From assembly GCF_001692325.1 (NCBI RefSeq), contig NZ_LXKN01000018.1:310001-374000 (forward strand): a stretch of 64,000 nucleotides of DNA. Direction: 5' to 3'. The stretch is from Rhizobium sp. AC27/96. Its GTDB lineage: Bacteria > Pseudomonadota > Alphaproteobacteria > Rhizobiales > Rhizobiaceae. A program made the translations under genes and the position numbers. Under the pieces are notes generated by a model. The model was not told the DNA's origin. It made no database searches and saw only the letters and a list, made by a program, of their open reading frames with translations. Positions 26,614 to 35,617 of the stretch are shown here, piece by piece (the stretch's first letter is position 1; the number at the start of each line of letters is the position of its first letter).

Positions 26614-27627
26614 CTATGCTGTCCTGGCATCGTCGCTATGCTCCCGGGTAAAACGAAGGATCGAAGAGGGGCTAAAGCCATAGGCGTGCTTGTAGAGAAC
26701 GGAGAACCGTCCGGGATTGGAGAACTGCAGGCTCATCGCCAGATCGGTGATGCTCTCCGCCTGCCCGCCCTTGATGGCCCCGTGTGCGGCGGCAAGGCGG
26801 TAATTGCATAATATTCCCATCGGCGTATCGCCGCGGTAAGTCTTGAACATGCGTTGCAGGGCGCGCGCACTGCAGCTGGCGGCGTTGGCCAGATCCTCCA
26901 GCATGATCGAGTTATGCAGATTGTCGCGCATGAATGCCTCGGCTCGCAGAAGCTGCCGCGGTGCATCCTCCAATGTACCTCGGCTAAAGGCGTCGGTGAG
27001 ATTATGCGGGAGCTTTGCAAACAGCTTGACGAGCAGCAGTTCGCTATAGGCCTTTGCCAGCATCACCCGTTCGGCCGGGCGCGCGGTCATGAGATCTTTT
27101 TCAGCCTGGCGAAGAGTTTGGTAGAGGCCTTGGGCACCGCCCTGGCGGAAGCTGACCGGCGAGAGAGAGAACTCTTGCACATAGGGCTTGCCCGTCAATT
27201 CCTCGAAATGCTGCCTTAGAACGGGTTCCGGTATTTGAAACACGAGCCAGGAGCTTCGTGGTTTGATATCCAGCCTCTTGCCATTGCGGTCGGTGATGCT
27301 GGCGACACTGTTGGCGGGGATGCGCAATCGCTTCTGCATCCGCCTGTGGTTGACCTCGATCTCTCCCGCCAGGACAAATATGATGCTCACGCGCGGCAGA
27401 TCGTGTTTGGCCACTCCTTCCAGCGCTCCGGAATGTTCCGCGCTTATGATAGAGGTGGATTGAAGGGGTTGCTTGCTGAATTTGAAAGAATAGTCACCGC
27501 TGGAATCCGAGGGAACCGACCATTTCCAGTTTGGCTCAAGCACGTCAAGATTGCGAACTATTGCATCCCGAGAGTATACCTCAAAAGTCCCAACGCATTG
27601 TTCGACAACTCTTCCCAGCATCGCCAT
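26614..27627 (-). CDS. AraC family transcriptional regulator
   Basis: This 337-aa regulator has a C-terminal AraC domain at residues ~235-330 (LEDLANAASCSARALQRMFKTYRG, LAMSLQFSNPGRFSVLYKHAYGFSP). Residues ~20-190 match the AraC-binding-2-type sensor region (GTFEVYSRDAIVRNLDV, VLAGEIEVNHRR). It lies upstream of the export lipoprotein gene on the same strand (57-base gap), so it may control capsule genes, though this is only positional. Similar regulators control catabolic genes as well. Confidence 0.87.
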   Translation of the reverse strand: MAMLGRVVEQCVGTFEVYSRDAIVRNLDVLEPNWKWSVPSDSSGDYSFKFSKQPLQSTSIISAEHSGALEGVAKHDLPRVSIIFVLAGEIEVNHRRMQKRLRIPANSVASITDRNGKRLDIKPRSSWLVFQIPEPVLRQHFEELTGKPYVQEFSLSPVSFRQGGAQGLYQTLRQAEKDLMTARPAERVMLAKAYSELLLVKLFAKLPHNLTDAFSRGTLEDAPRQLLRAEAFMRDNLHNSIMLEDLANAASCSARALQRMFKTYRGDTPMGILCNYRLAAAHGAIKGGQAESITDLAMSLQFSNPGRFSVLYKHAYGFSPSSILRFTREHSDDARTA

Positions 27628-28284
27628 CCGGTATCCTACTCAAAATCTCAAGTTGCATATTAGAAATCACTTACTTTTGATTTCTACCCAGGTCAGATTT
27701 TTTTTCGTCCGCTACGATGACTCCATTGTCTCATCCCCTTCGATGGTCCTAACGGGGTATAATCATTCAGCTTACCTTACATTATTCATTGTTAAATTAG
27801 CACATCAATTTTTGACAGCACAGTACAGATAGTGACGATGTTATACAGAATCCTACCGCCTCTCATTCTCGCAGAAGGCGAAATCGCGCTCGCGACAACG
27901 TCGGACAAAATGCATCCAGTCAAATAGCTAGATTGACCGGGCATGTTATCAAGGGTTGAATATTGATATTCTAATTTAGAAAGTACAGCCACGCGTAGAG
28001 ATAGTTGCGTGCGCGGTATCAAAACACCGCCGGAGAAACGCCGAAAAGCAGACGATGCAATTCAAGCAATCGATGAGCGCGTAAGGTCACTCCATTTGTG
28101 CGATATACGAACATAATCGACATCAAGGTCTCCGCGACGGCATGCGGCGGTTGAATCGACTTTAAAGTCGGATCGAACATGGAAGAGCCTTCTGCCGATC
28201 GGCCTCTGATACTGTATCACTTTGGAAACACGGCATGCCGCGTCGCCTCCAGCCTGCGAAGCCAGCAACGCGAAAATGACATAT
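27628..28284. other. AT-rich non-coding stretch
   Basis: These ~655 bases between the AraC start and the KpsT-like stop are clearly lower in GC than the flanking genes. The left third must hold the AraC promoter. A 14-bp palindrome CGACTTTAAAGTCG occurs at 28157-28170. Frames on both strands are short with unlikely composition, and I find no convincing gene, terminator or repeat array. Its composition suggests an insertion junction or a regulatory region. Confidence 0.45.
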
Positions 28285-29019
28285 CTACAATGTAGAGTAG
28301 ATTCTAAACGCCGCTTCAATGTCATGAAAGACGCGACCGCGGCCCTTTTTTAGCACAAGTGCCGACGTGCAGAGATCGGCAATCACGTTGAGATTGTGTC
28401 CCACAATGATCATGGAACGGTCTTTGCGTTTGACGAAAAGCTCCTCGAACGAGCGAGTCTGGAAGCGTTTGTCGCCGACTGCCAGTACCTCGTCGATGAG
28501 ATAGCAGTCGAAATCGATGGCAAGGGACATGCCAAAAGCCAATCGCGCACGCATGCCCGATGAGTATGTCCGGATGGGCATGCGCAGATAACGGCCCAGC
28601 TCGCTGAACTCGTCGACCTGGTCCCTGATTTCGGCAAACGACTTGTTGTAGATTCGCGACAGGAAGCGCATGCAGTCGTATCCGGTCATCGAACCGCCGA
28701 AACCACCACTCAAGGCAATGGGCCATGACATGGACATGTTTCGGACCACCTTGCCGGAGGTTGGTTCCTCTATGCCGGCGATCATGCGGACAAGTGTCGA
28801 CTTGCCGGCGCCATTGTGCCCGAGAACAGCGATCTTCTCGCCGTGACCGATCTTGAAGGTCAGGCCGTCGAGCACCCGGTGCATGCGGCCGTTCACTTCA
28901 TATTCCTTGACGAGATCGAAGACGCCGACGATTCCGTCCTCCAGCTCCGGATTCAGGTTTTGCGGAGCCGGCACATCGGAGGAGGTGAATTGCGAAAGAC
29001 TGGAAGGAAGACCGCTCAT
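28285..29019 (-). CDS. Capsule export ABC ATPase (KpsT/CtrD-like)
   Basis: This 244-aa ATPase starts at 29019, overlapping the KpsE-like stop by ATGA. It has Walker A GHNGAGKST (near residue 67), signature TYSSGMRARLAFG, Walker B YLIDEVLAVGD and the H-loop VGHN. It is about 25 residues longer at the N-terminus than the usual KpsT (~220 aa), with a Ser/Pro/Asn-rich extension. It powers ABC-type export of a capsular (K-antigen) polysaccharide across the inner membrane. Its permease partner is encoded 8 kb away, at 36741, an unusual split. Confidence 0.9.
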   Translation of the reverse strand: MSGLPSSLSQFTSSDVPAPQNLNPELEDGIVGVFDLVKEYEVNGRMHRVLDGLTFKIGHGEKIAVLGHNGAGKSTLVRMIAGIEEPTSGKVVRNMSMSWPIALSGGFGGSMTGYDCMRFLSRIYNKSFAEIRDQVDEFSELGRYLRMPIRTYSSGMRARLAFGMSLAIDFDCYLIDEVLAVGDKRFQTRSFEELFVKRKDRSMIIVGHNLNVIADLCTSALVLKKGRGRVFHDIEAAFRIYSTL

Positions 29020-30221
29020 TGCTGTGCCGCGTGCTCGTAGACCTGATTGATAAAGAAGCGCGTGATCCAGAAACCGGCAAAGCAAATGGCGAGCAGCATC
29101 AGGAATGCGATGATCCGCTTCGGATAGAGCGCATGATCCGGCAGGTTCGGGTCAGCGATTCGTTCCAGATACAGTTGTTGCCGCTGCGCATCGATTTTTG
29201 CGTTCTCAAGGGATACCGTGGCCGAAGTCAGCATCTTGGCCGCCATCTCCCGCTCCAGCAAAAGCTGTTCATATTGTGCGATACGCGGGGCCATCGAGCC
29301 ATCATTGCCGACGATGCGGGCCCTTTCTTCGCTGATCTGACGCTCCATCGCAGTCACTCGTGCACGCAATGCCTCCCCTTGCGGGCTTTGCGGCGCCTGC
29401 TCGTCAAGAGCGGAGAGACGCGTCTTGCTTGCGGCCAGATCGTCCGAAAGCCGGGCAATCATGTCGAGCGCCGCTGTCGATTGCTTCGTGGGGTCGACGA
29501 GCGATTCGCGATTACGAAAATCGGTCAACGTCTTCTGCATGTTCGATAGCCTGACCTGGCTGTCGCCCACCTCGACCTGCGCGTAGCGTATGGCATCGGC
29601 CCGGGCGCGGTCGTTAAGACGATTGATGAGTTCCTCGGCATGCTGCACCAATGCGCTTGCCAGGCGCTGGGCGTCTTCAGCCCGAAAAGCGCGCACGCTT
29701 AGCGTGGTAACGCCGCTACCCGTATCGGTGCGAATATTGATGATATCAAGATAGTGCTTGAACAGCCCCTCGCCGTTGGCCTCGCTCCAATACAACGGAT
29801 AGCGACTGAGGAAATCCGCCTCGGGGCGAGAAAGCTTTTCCTTCAGACCGTCCTTCTCGACAAGCGCGTCGACGGCTGCTCGGGATTTGATGAACTGAGT
29901 GACGATATAGCTGTCGTCCTGGGCACGGACAAAGCCTGTGCTCTGCAGGAATCCGCTCAGCAGGCCTGCGCTATTCCGGTTCGGGCTGCGCACGACGAAC
30001 TGCGTTTCGGAAATATATTGATCGGCGCAGACGTAGCCGTAGTAGATGCCTCCGAGCACGCCCGGAATGACGACCATCAGAATCAGCAGTAATTGCGAAC
30101 GGATCCATTTCGCAAACGATTGCGGCCACGAAAGCGGCCGACCAATAACCACGCTGGAGGAGCGCGCCGTTACCAAAGTAACGAAATCCGCAAACTCTCT
30201 GTTGTTCTCGATGCGGCTCAT
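29016..30221 (-). CDS. Capsule export inner-membrane/periplasmic adaptor (KpsE/CtrB-like), copy 1
   Basis: This protein of about 401 aa has a membrane span near residues 45-65 (LLLILMVVIPGVLGGIYYGY), a large coiled-coil-rich periplasmic domain (~70-370) and a second span near the C-terminus (FLMLLAICFAGFWITRFF). This is the Wzz/KpsE layout that bridges inner and outer membranes. MSRIENN at 30221 was preferred as start; a GTG at 30269 is possible. It is coupled to the KpsT-like gene. A clear paralogue is encoded at 37715; they share QDD, the RSRQ/KSRAA region, LNDRARADAIR and MVGSDSS/IVGNDGS-type motifs. Confidence 0.87.
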   Translation of the reverse strand: MSRIENNREFADFVTLVTARSSSVVIGRPLSWPQSFAKWIRSQLLLILMVVIPGVLGGIYYGYVCADQYISETQFVVRSPNRNSAGLLSGFLQSTGFVRAQDDSYIVTQFIKSRAAVDALVEKDGLKEKLSRPEADFLSRYPLYWSEANGEGLFKHYLDIINIRTDTGSGVTTLSVRAFRAEDAQRLASALVQHAEELINRLNDRARADAIRYAQVEVGDSQVRLSNMQKTLTDFRNRESLVDPTKQSTAALDMIARLSDDLAASKTRLSALDEQAPQSPQGEALRARVTAMERQISEERARIVGNDGSMAPRIAQYEQLLLEREMAAKMLTSATVSLENAKIDAQRQQLYLERIADPNLPDHALYPKRIIAFLMLLAICFAGFWITRFFINQVYEHAAQQ

Positions 30222-30894
30222 TTGAAGACCATCAAATCTCTCTTTTCGAGAAAAGCCGGAGCCCTTCACCCGTATTTTCGAAATCCCCGCAAGACGCCGG
30301 AAACTCCGCTGTTCGTCGCATTTCCGCTCGCATGTACAACATCCGAGAAGCCCTTATTTTCGGGAAAGCTTCCACATATATCCTTGATTTGTCAAATATA
30401 ATTCTCAAAATCGCAAAATTTAATCTCAACAACTAAGAATAGACGGAAAACTGTCGCAATTAATACTTTGGCGACGCGATCCGTATGGCGAGGCGAAATT
30501 GCGGCGGCGATAACTGCCCTTCTATTAGCAATCTCTCTCATTACTGGCTCAAGGAATTCGGAATGGGAAAGCCCGGGGATATCTCGAACAGTGGCAACGA
30601 TATCGCCCAGCCGCGCCGCCAGGCGGTGGGGCCGCTTCTCGGCCGATTCCAGGCTTGGACTGGCACCTTGTTCATTTCCCAGCCCCGCTTCTTCCTGACG
30701 CAAATTCTCATCGGCGGCGCTTCCCGTCTTGAACTGAGCCTTTTCGGCCGCGATCGCAGCCAGGGCTTTCGGACACGGCTTCCCATCCCCCAGGGAGCTA
30801 TTCCGCTCTTGCTGCCCGCGGAAGCGCGGCGCCGGCGCCATCCGCGCCTTGGCAACTACGACCGCTTCTGACCGGGGCATTTGGGGGGATATAC
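30222..30894. other. Divergent intergenic region of the capsule locus
   Basis: These 670 bases separate the leftward KpsE/KpsT pair from the rightward KpsC operon and must hold promoters for both. 30330-30470 is AT-rich. 30470-30860 is GC-rich and open in several frames; the best minus-strand frame (30392-30841, Ala/Glu/Arg-rich) has no recognisable family, so I do not call a gene. The last 20 bases carry GGGGGG, the ribosome site of the KpsC gene. Confidence 0.45.
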
Positions 30895-33018
30895 ATGCAT
30901 TCAGACTTGACGATTTCTTCCCAGGAGATGCCGCTCTCATCCGCGGATCGACAGGGACGCGCGTCCTGGCTGCCCCCGGCCAATTCACGGCTGCTCGCAT
31001 TTCTGTCGACCCGTCAGCATTTTCCGCTGATCGGCCCTGCGATCTCCGCATCACTAAGGCCGATCGAATTGGCGATGGGCGCCGCCGACGGTGTCGTCGG
31101 ATGGGGAGGAAGACCCCATGCTCGCCTTGCTCATTTCTATGCGCGCATTCACCGGCTCCCATTCTGGGCACTTGGGGATGGCTTCCTGCGATCGGTCGGC
31201 GGCGATCCTTCAGCACCGTCGGTTTCCATGGTTACCGACGATCTCGGCATCCATTTTTCCGCTCATGGCCCGTCTCGGCTCGAGGCGCTGATCGAAAGCT
31301 CCCTTTGCGATAGCGACCGTGAACGCGCCCGGAACCTGCGGCAATGGATCGTTCGCGAGCGGCTTTCCAAGTACAATCACCTGCCCGAAGGCGCAGTGTC
31401 GCTGCGTCGAAGCAGCCATAAGCGTATCCTGCTGGTGGATCAGGTCGTGGGCGATCGTTCCGTTGAAGGCGCCGGCGCGGATGCCGCTACATTCGAAAGA
31501 ATGTGGAATGCTGCGCTTGCCGAGAAGAATGCCGATATCATCATCAAGAGCCATCCAGACGTTGTCGCGGGACGTGCCAGAGGGTTCCTCGCTCCACACG
31601 CCCATGGCGGTCGGGCACAACTCATCGATAGCGCCGTTTCTGCCCATTCGGTGCTGGACGCGGTGGACGAGGTCTGGACCGTATCGAGCCAGCTCGGGCT
31701 GGAAGCACTCCTCCGGAACATTCCGGTCACCACCTTCGGCATGCCGGCCTATGCAGGATGGGGACTTACAGAGGATCGTGCCGAAGGCGTCGTGGCGACA
31801 GCTACGCGCGCGCGTCGCAAACGGCGCGTCAACATCGATGAATTCGCGGATGCGGCATTCCTTCAATATTCGCGATACGTCGATCCGGTATCACGTCGAT
31901 CGATCACCGCCGAACAGGCAGTCGACCGTCTGCTGGAATGGCGCAGCCGCGCGCAATCGCTTTCCGGTCGCTATCTCTGCGTAAATTTCTCTCTGCACAA
32001 GCGTTCGGTCATGCGGCGTTATCTGACCGGACCGCGATCGCAGGTCCAGTTCGCAACCAATCCGACCGCAGCCCAGATTGCAGATGCAGATACTATCGTC
32101 CTGTGGGGGAATGCGCCGCCGCCAGACGAAAGCCTGCTATCGAGACAGGGCAAGAGATTGCCGATCGTCCGCATCGAAGACGGCTTCATTCGGTCGGCGG
32201 GTCTTGGCACCTCGCTGGTGCCCCCTTCGTCTCTGTGCTTCGACGCGGAAGGCATCTATTTCAACGCATCCGCGCCAAGCCAACTCGAAACGATCCTGAA
32301 CGAAACGGACTTCGACGCCGCTCTCCTGGAGCGCGCTAGAAATCTTCGTCAAGCCGTCGTTTCGATGGGCATCACCAAATACAACCTTCCTCCGCAACCG
32401 GCTCCCGACTATCGGGCCTTGGCGGAGAAGCGCGCCATTGTTCTCGTAGCCGGGCAGGTTCCCAATGATGCTTCCCTGCGCTTCGGCATGGCGAGCCATG
32501 CTTCCGACATCGAACTGCTGAGAGCCGTTCGCCGCCTCAGGCCCAATGCGTTCATCATCTACAAGCAGCATCCGGATCTCCTGGCCAAGGCCGAGGCAAA
32601 TCAGTCGGACTTGTTGTCGCCAATAGATGTTACGGACCTGGTCATCGGCAATGTCGATCTGGATCAGCTCTTGAGTGCTGTCGACGAAGTACATGTCGCA
32701 ACCTCGCAGATTGGATTCGAGGCACTCCTGCGGGAAAAGCCGGTCTGGTGTTATGGCCTGCCATTTTACGCTGGCTGGGGTCTTACGCGCGACAGTGTGG
32801 TCTCGCTTCGGCGCAAACGCATGTTGAGCCTCGATGCGCTGGTTGCCGGCACATTGATTCTCTACCCGCGCTACTGGTCGAATATTACAAATCTGCCATG
32901 CAAGCCTGAAGACGTTATTGCCGAGCTCTACAACGCCCGGCTGGGCACCGCGCCCAATCCGTCGCGTCGCCGATTAATGACGCAGATCATCCACATGCTT
33001 GACAAGAGAAAATCGTGA
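30895..33018 (+). CDS. Capsular polysaccharide beta-Kdo transferase (KpsC-like, two catalytic domains)
   Basis: This 707-aa protein has two tandem homologous halves. The N-terminal half (residues ~30-345) has VGWGGRPHARLAHFYARI, LGDGFLRSVGG, SHPDVVAG and TFGMPAYAGWGL. The C-terminal half (~360-690) repeats the pattern with IVLWGNAPPP, RIEDGFIRSAGLG, YKQHPDL and CYGLPFYAGWGL. This is the KpsC architecture of two retaining-type Kdo transferases that build the poly-Kdo linker on lipid for ABC-exported capsules. KpsS, usually its partner, is not present in this window. First gene of a rightward operon, overlapping the next gene. Confidence 0.9.
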   Translation: MHSDLTISSQEMPLSSADRQGRASWLPPANSRLLAFLSTRQHFPLIGPAISASLRPIELAMGAADGVVGWGGRPHARLAHFYARIHRLPFWALGDGFLRSVGGDPSAPSVSMVTDDLGIHFSAHGPSRLEALIESSLCDSDRERARNLRQWIVRERLSKYNHLPEGAVSLRRSSHKRILLVDQVVGDRSVEGAGADAATFERMWNAALAEKNADIIIKSHPDVVAGRARGFLAPHAHGGRAQLIDSAVSAHSVLDAVDEVWTVSSQLGLEALLRNIPVTTFGMPAYAGWGLTEDRAEGVVATATRARRKRRVNIDEFADAAFLQYSRYVDPVSRRSITAEQAVDRLLEWRSRAQSLSGRYLCVNFSLHKRSVMRRYLTGPRSQVQFATNPTAAQIADADTIVLWGNAPPPDESLLSRQGKRLPIVRIEDGFIRSAGLGTSLVPPSSLCFDAEGIYFNASAPSQLETILNETDFDAALLERARNLRQAVVSMGITKYNLPPQPAPDYRALAEKRAIVLVAGQVPNDASLRFGMASHASDIELLRAVRRLRPNAFIIYKQHPDLLAKAEANQSDLLSPIDVTDLVIGNVDLDQLLSAVDEVHVATSQIGFEALLREKPVWCYGLPFYAGWGLTRDSVVSLRRKRMLSLDALVAGTLILYPRYWSNITNLPCKPEDVIAELYNARLGTAPNPSRRRLMTQIIHMLDKRKS

Positions 33019-34394
33019 TGAACCCGATTGTAATGGATATATCGCGATTGATGGAACGGGCGCATTGCTCGACTCCGACAGGCATCGACCGCTACGAGCT
33101 GCATTATGCGGACTGGCTGAACGAGCGTCGCAAACGCGCTGCGCCGACGCATGATTCGAGGCAGCCGCAATCGCCCTGGTTTGTCGAAACCGGCCACCAC
33201 GGGGCAATTTCAGTCGGGAGCGAGCGGGCCGACAGGCTGGTGTCGATGCTCAACACCCGCTGGGCATCGACCGAGGTCTCGGCTCCTCAGGCGGCTCTTC
33301 TCGAACGGATCTTCGCCGCCATTGACGGCAAGATCCGGTGGGAGACGGCTGCGGAGCTAAAGACGGGTGAGGTTCAGTCGCAAAGACTTCGCAAGATCGC
33401 GCATGTCGTCGCCAACCACTTCGCACAAGGCGTGACGCTTCCCGGCAGCGCATCTTTCGTGCACGTATCTCATAGCCGTCTTGAGCGAACATCCGCCTTT
33501 TCCTGGCTCGGGGAGACCAGCAGGAAGAGCGTGTTCTACGTCCACGATCTCATTCCCTTGTCTCATCCCGAATTCGTGCGGCCCGAAGAGCCGGAACGGC
33601 ATCGCCGACGGATGGAAACGGTATTGCAGCACGCCAGCCTCATTCTGTGCAATTCGCAGGTGACGGCACGTGCCTTGCGCACTTTCGCGCAAGAAAACAA
33701 CAAGAGGCTGCCCTCCATCGCTGTGCTGCCTCCGGGCGTCGAACAATGCTTCCAGGGGGCGACGGATGATTTCGCTTTTCCCCAGAAGCCGTATTTCGTG
33801 GCGATCGGCACGATCGAGCCGCGCAAGAACCACATGTTGCTCCTTCGCCTGTGGCAGTACCTGGCCGAACGCGACGGCCCGAACGCGCCGCCTTTGGTGA
33901 TCGTGGGCAAGAGAGGGTGGGAAAACAGCCATATCCTGGCGATGCTGGAGCGCTGCCCTGCCCTGCCGGGGCTCGTCATCGAAGTGCCAGGCTTGGAAGA
34001 TGCCGCCTTGGCACGATTGGTGGCCGGAGCCGCGGCCTTGCTCTCACCGTCCTTTGCGGAAGGTTACGGCATGCCGATTACCGAGGCGCTCGCTCTGGGC
34101 ACACCGGTTGTCGCGTCCAACATATCCGCGCATCGCGAGGCTGCCGCCGGCCAGGCCGCGATTTTCCTCGATCCTCTCGACGGGCTGAGCTGGAGAGCCG
34201 CGGTGGACATGATTGCCGCTGCCCGCCAACACCGAACCAGGCCGAGCTTCGCCATGGGATGGGATACGCATTTCGACGACCTGGAAGCTCTCATCGAAGC
34301 CGATTTTTCGGCACGGCGCTATGCCGCACAACGAGCGCCACAGCGCATGCGGGGACTGCTATCCGGCGCGACCCTGCAGCGATCGACGACATGA
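33018..34394 (+). CDS. Glycosyltransferase family 4 (group 1) protein
   Basis: This 458-aa GT-B enzyme starts at the ATG at 33018, which overlaps the KpsC-like stop (TGATG). The N-terminal half has DISRLMERAHCSTPTGIDRYE and FYVHDLIPLSHPEFVRPEE, and the C-terminal half AIGTIEPRKNHMLLLRLWQY and PSFAEGYGMPITEALALG with the E-x7-E pair. It resembles the mannosyl/fucosyl-type transferases of EPS loci. Cytoplasmic assembly of the capsule repeat is the likely role; donor and acceptor unknown. Its end overlaps the FkbM gene by four bases. Confidence 0.88.
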   Translation: MNPIVMDISRLMERAHCSTPTGIDRYELHYADWLNERRKRAAPTHDSRQPQSPWFVETGHHGAISVGSERADRLVSMLNTRWASTEVSAPQAALLERIFAAIDGKIRWETAAELKTGEVQSQRLRKIAHVVANHFAQGVTLPGSASFVHVSHSRLERTSAFSWLGETSRKSVFYVHDLIPLSHPEFVRPEEPERHRRRMETVLQHASLILCNSQVTARALRTFAQENNKRLPSIAVLPPGVEQCFQGATDDFAFPQKPYFVAIGTIEPRKNHMLLLRLWQYLAERDGPNAPPLVIVGKRGWENSHILAMLERCPALPGLVIEVPGLEDAALARLVAGAAALLSPSFAEGYGMPITEALALGTPVVASNISAHREAAAGQAAIFLDPLDGLSWRAAVDMIAAARQHRTRPSFAMGWDTHFDDLEALIEADFSARRYAAQRAPQRMRGLLSGATLQRSTT

Positions 34395-35524
34395 AAGTGG
34401 AAAACAACAATACAGACGCAACAAGGGATCAGAATTTATCTGGATCGTCTGCAGGACGAAGGGGCAACAAAGTGACGAGTTTTTACGATATCGAGAATTG
34501 TTACAAGTTTATCCTTGGCCGCCCGATAAACGAGGATGAGCGCAACGCGATCGGGCAAAATTTGCTGCAGCTCACGGACATTCCGCTCGAGGAACATCGC
34601 AGGCGTTTTCTGAGCTCGAATGAATTTCACGAGCGTCACGGTGAGCTGATTTTCAACAATTTCGTTCCGAAGTCGATCTTCGTGCTGTTTGAAACGAAGT
34701 ACAATTTCAAATTGTATCTAGATCTTCGCCAGTACCATATTTCATTCGGCATCATGAACGGCGAATATGAGAAGTTCGATATCGATCTCGTCAAGGCGAT
34801 CCTCCCCGACAAGGGGCAGTTGATCGATGTCGGCGGCAATGTCGGCTATTATTCCCTTTCCGCCGCGGCACATCCGTCCTTTAGAGGCACGGTCCTCGCC
34901 TTCGAGCCGCTGCCCAAGCTTTGGGATCTGTTCAACCGCTCCATCATGGAAAACGGTTTTGAGGATCGTGTCAGTGTCCGGCAGCTCGCGCTGGCGGATG
35001 TTCCGGGAGAGCTGCAGCTCAACGATGCCGAAAACACGGTCAACGCCGGCGCGACGCGGCTTGTGACGAATGCCGCGGACAACAGGGTCGGCCGGATGAC
35101 GAAGGTCGAGACGCTTGATCACGTCATCGGCAATCTCAGGCCCGATGTCATGAAGGTCGATATCGAGGGTGCGGAGGGCCTGTTCCTCAAGGGCGCTCAG
35201 CGAACCATCACGGCACACAAGTCTTCGCTGCTGATGGAGATCAATCGGGACATGCTTGGAGTGCTTTCCAAGACTTCTCCCGGCGGAATCTATCGCCACC
35301 TTTCGGAACGCGGCTATCATATCTGGACAAGCGAACAGAAGCAGTTGACGCAGATCGCAACAGCCGACGAACTTGACCAGAATTTCCCTGTCGGTGCGGT
35401 GGCCAATATTCTGGCCGTACATGGGGATCGCATGGACGAAGTTGACGAGCGCGTGCAACGCCTCGGGCTGACCTTGAAACCGGCAAAAGCCAAGCGACAA
35501 CGAGTGAAGGAGGCAGCTCTCTAG
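34391..35524 (+). CDS. FkbM family methyltransferase with N-terminal DUF4214-like module
   Basis: This 377-aa protein starts at 34391 by ATGA overlap; the same frame is open for 540 bases upstream inside the glycosyltransferase gene, which is chance. Residues ~33-78 (FYDIENCYKFILGRPINEDE, RFLSSNEFHERHG) resemble the DUF4214/linker-like short helical module. Residues ~135-330 are the SAM domain: LIDVGGNVGYYSLSAAAHP, VLAFEPLPKLWDLF, VMKVDIEGAEGLFLKGA. The C-terminal ~50 residues are charged. It likely methylates a sugar of the surface glycan. The N-terminal module recurs in two other proteins of this region (35618, 39802). Confidence 0.85.
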   Translation: MKVENNNTDATRDQNLSGSSAGRRGNKVTSFYDIENCYKFILGRPINEDERNAIGQNLLQLTDIPLEEHRRRFLSSNEFHERHGELIFNNFVPKSIFVLFETKYNFKLYLDLRQYHISFGIMNGEYEKFDIDLVKAILPDKGQLIDVGGNVGYYSLSAAAHPSFRGTVLAFEPLPKLWDLFNRSIMENGFEDRVSVRQLALADVPGELQLNDAENTVNAGATRLVTNAADNRVGRMTKVETLDHVIGNLRPDVMKVDIEGAEGLFLKGAQRTITAHKSSLLMEINRDMLGVLSKTSPGGIYRHLSERGYHIWTSEQKQLTQIATADELDQNFPVGAVANILAVHGDRMDEVDERVQRLGLTLKPAKAKRQRVKEAAL

Positions 35525-35617
35525 ACAATAGTCTTTGAACAATATGGCCTTGATTTGAAGAGCTGGCGCGCTTGGCGTCCGTCATGGAGACCTTATTGAG
35601 CAGGGCGAGGCAATAAT

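Noticed and set aside
28062..28325. An 87-codon minus-strand frame before the KpsT stop
   Set aside because: Unlikely composition, partly overlaps the KpsT-like gene, no ribosome site.
30392..30841. Possible 149-codon minus-strand gene in the KpsE/KpsC gap
   Set aside because: Ala/Glu-rich and somewhat protein-like, but no ribosome site, no family, and other frames are equally open in this GC-rich stretch.
33851..34390. N-terminal extension of the FkbM methyltransferase frame
   Set aside because: The frame is open but lies inside the glycosyltransferase gene; the ATGA overlap at 34391 gives a better start.
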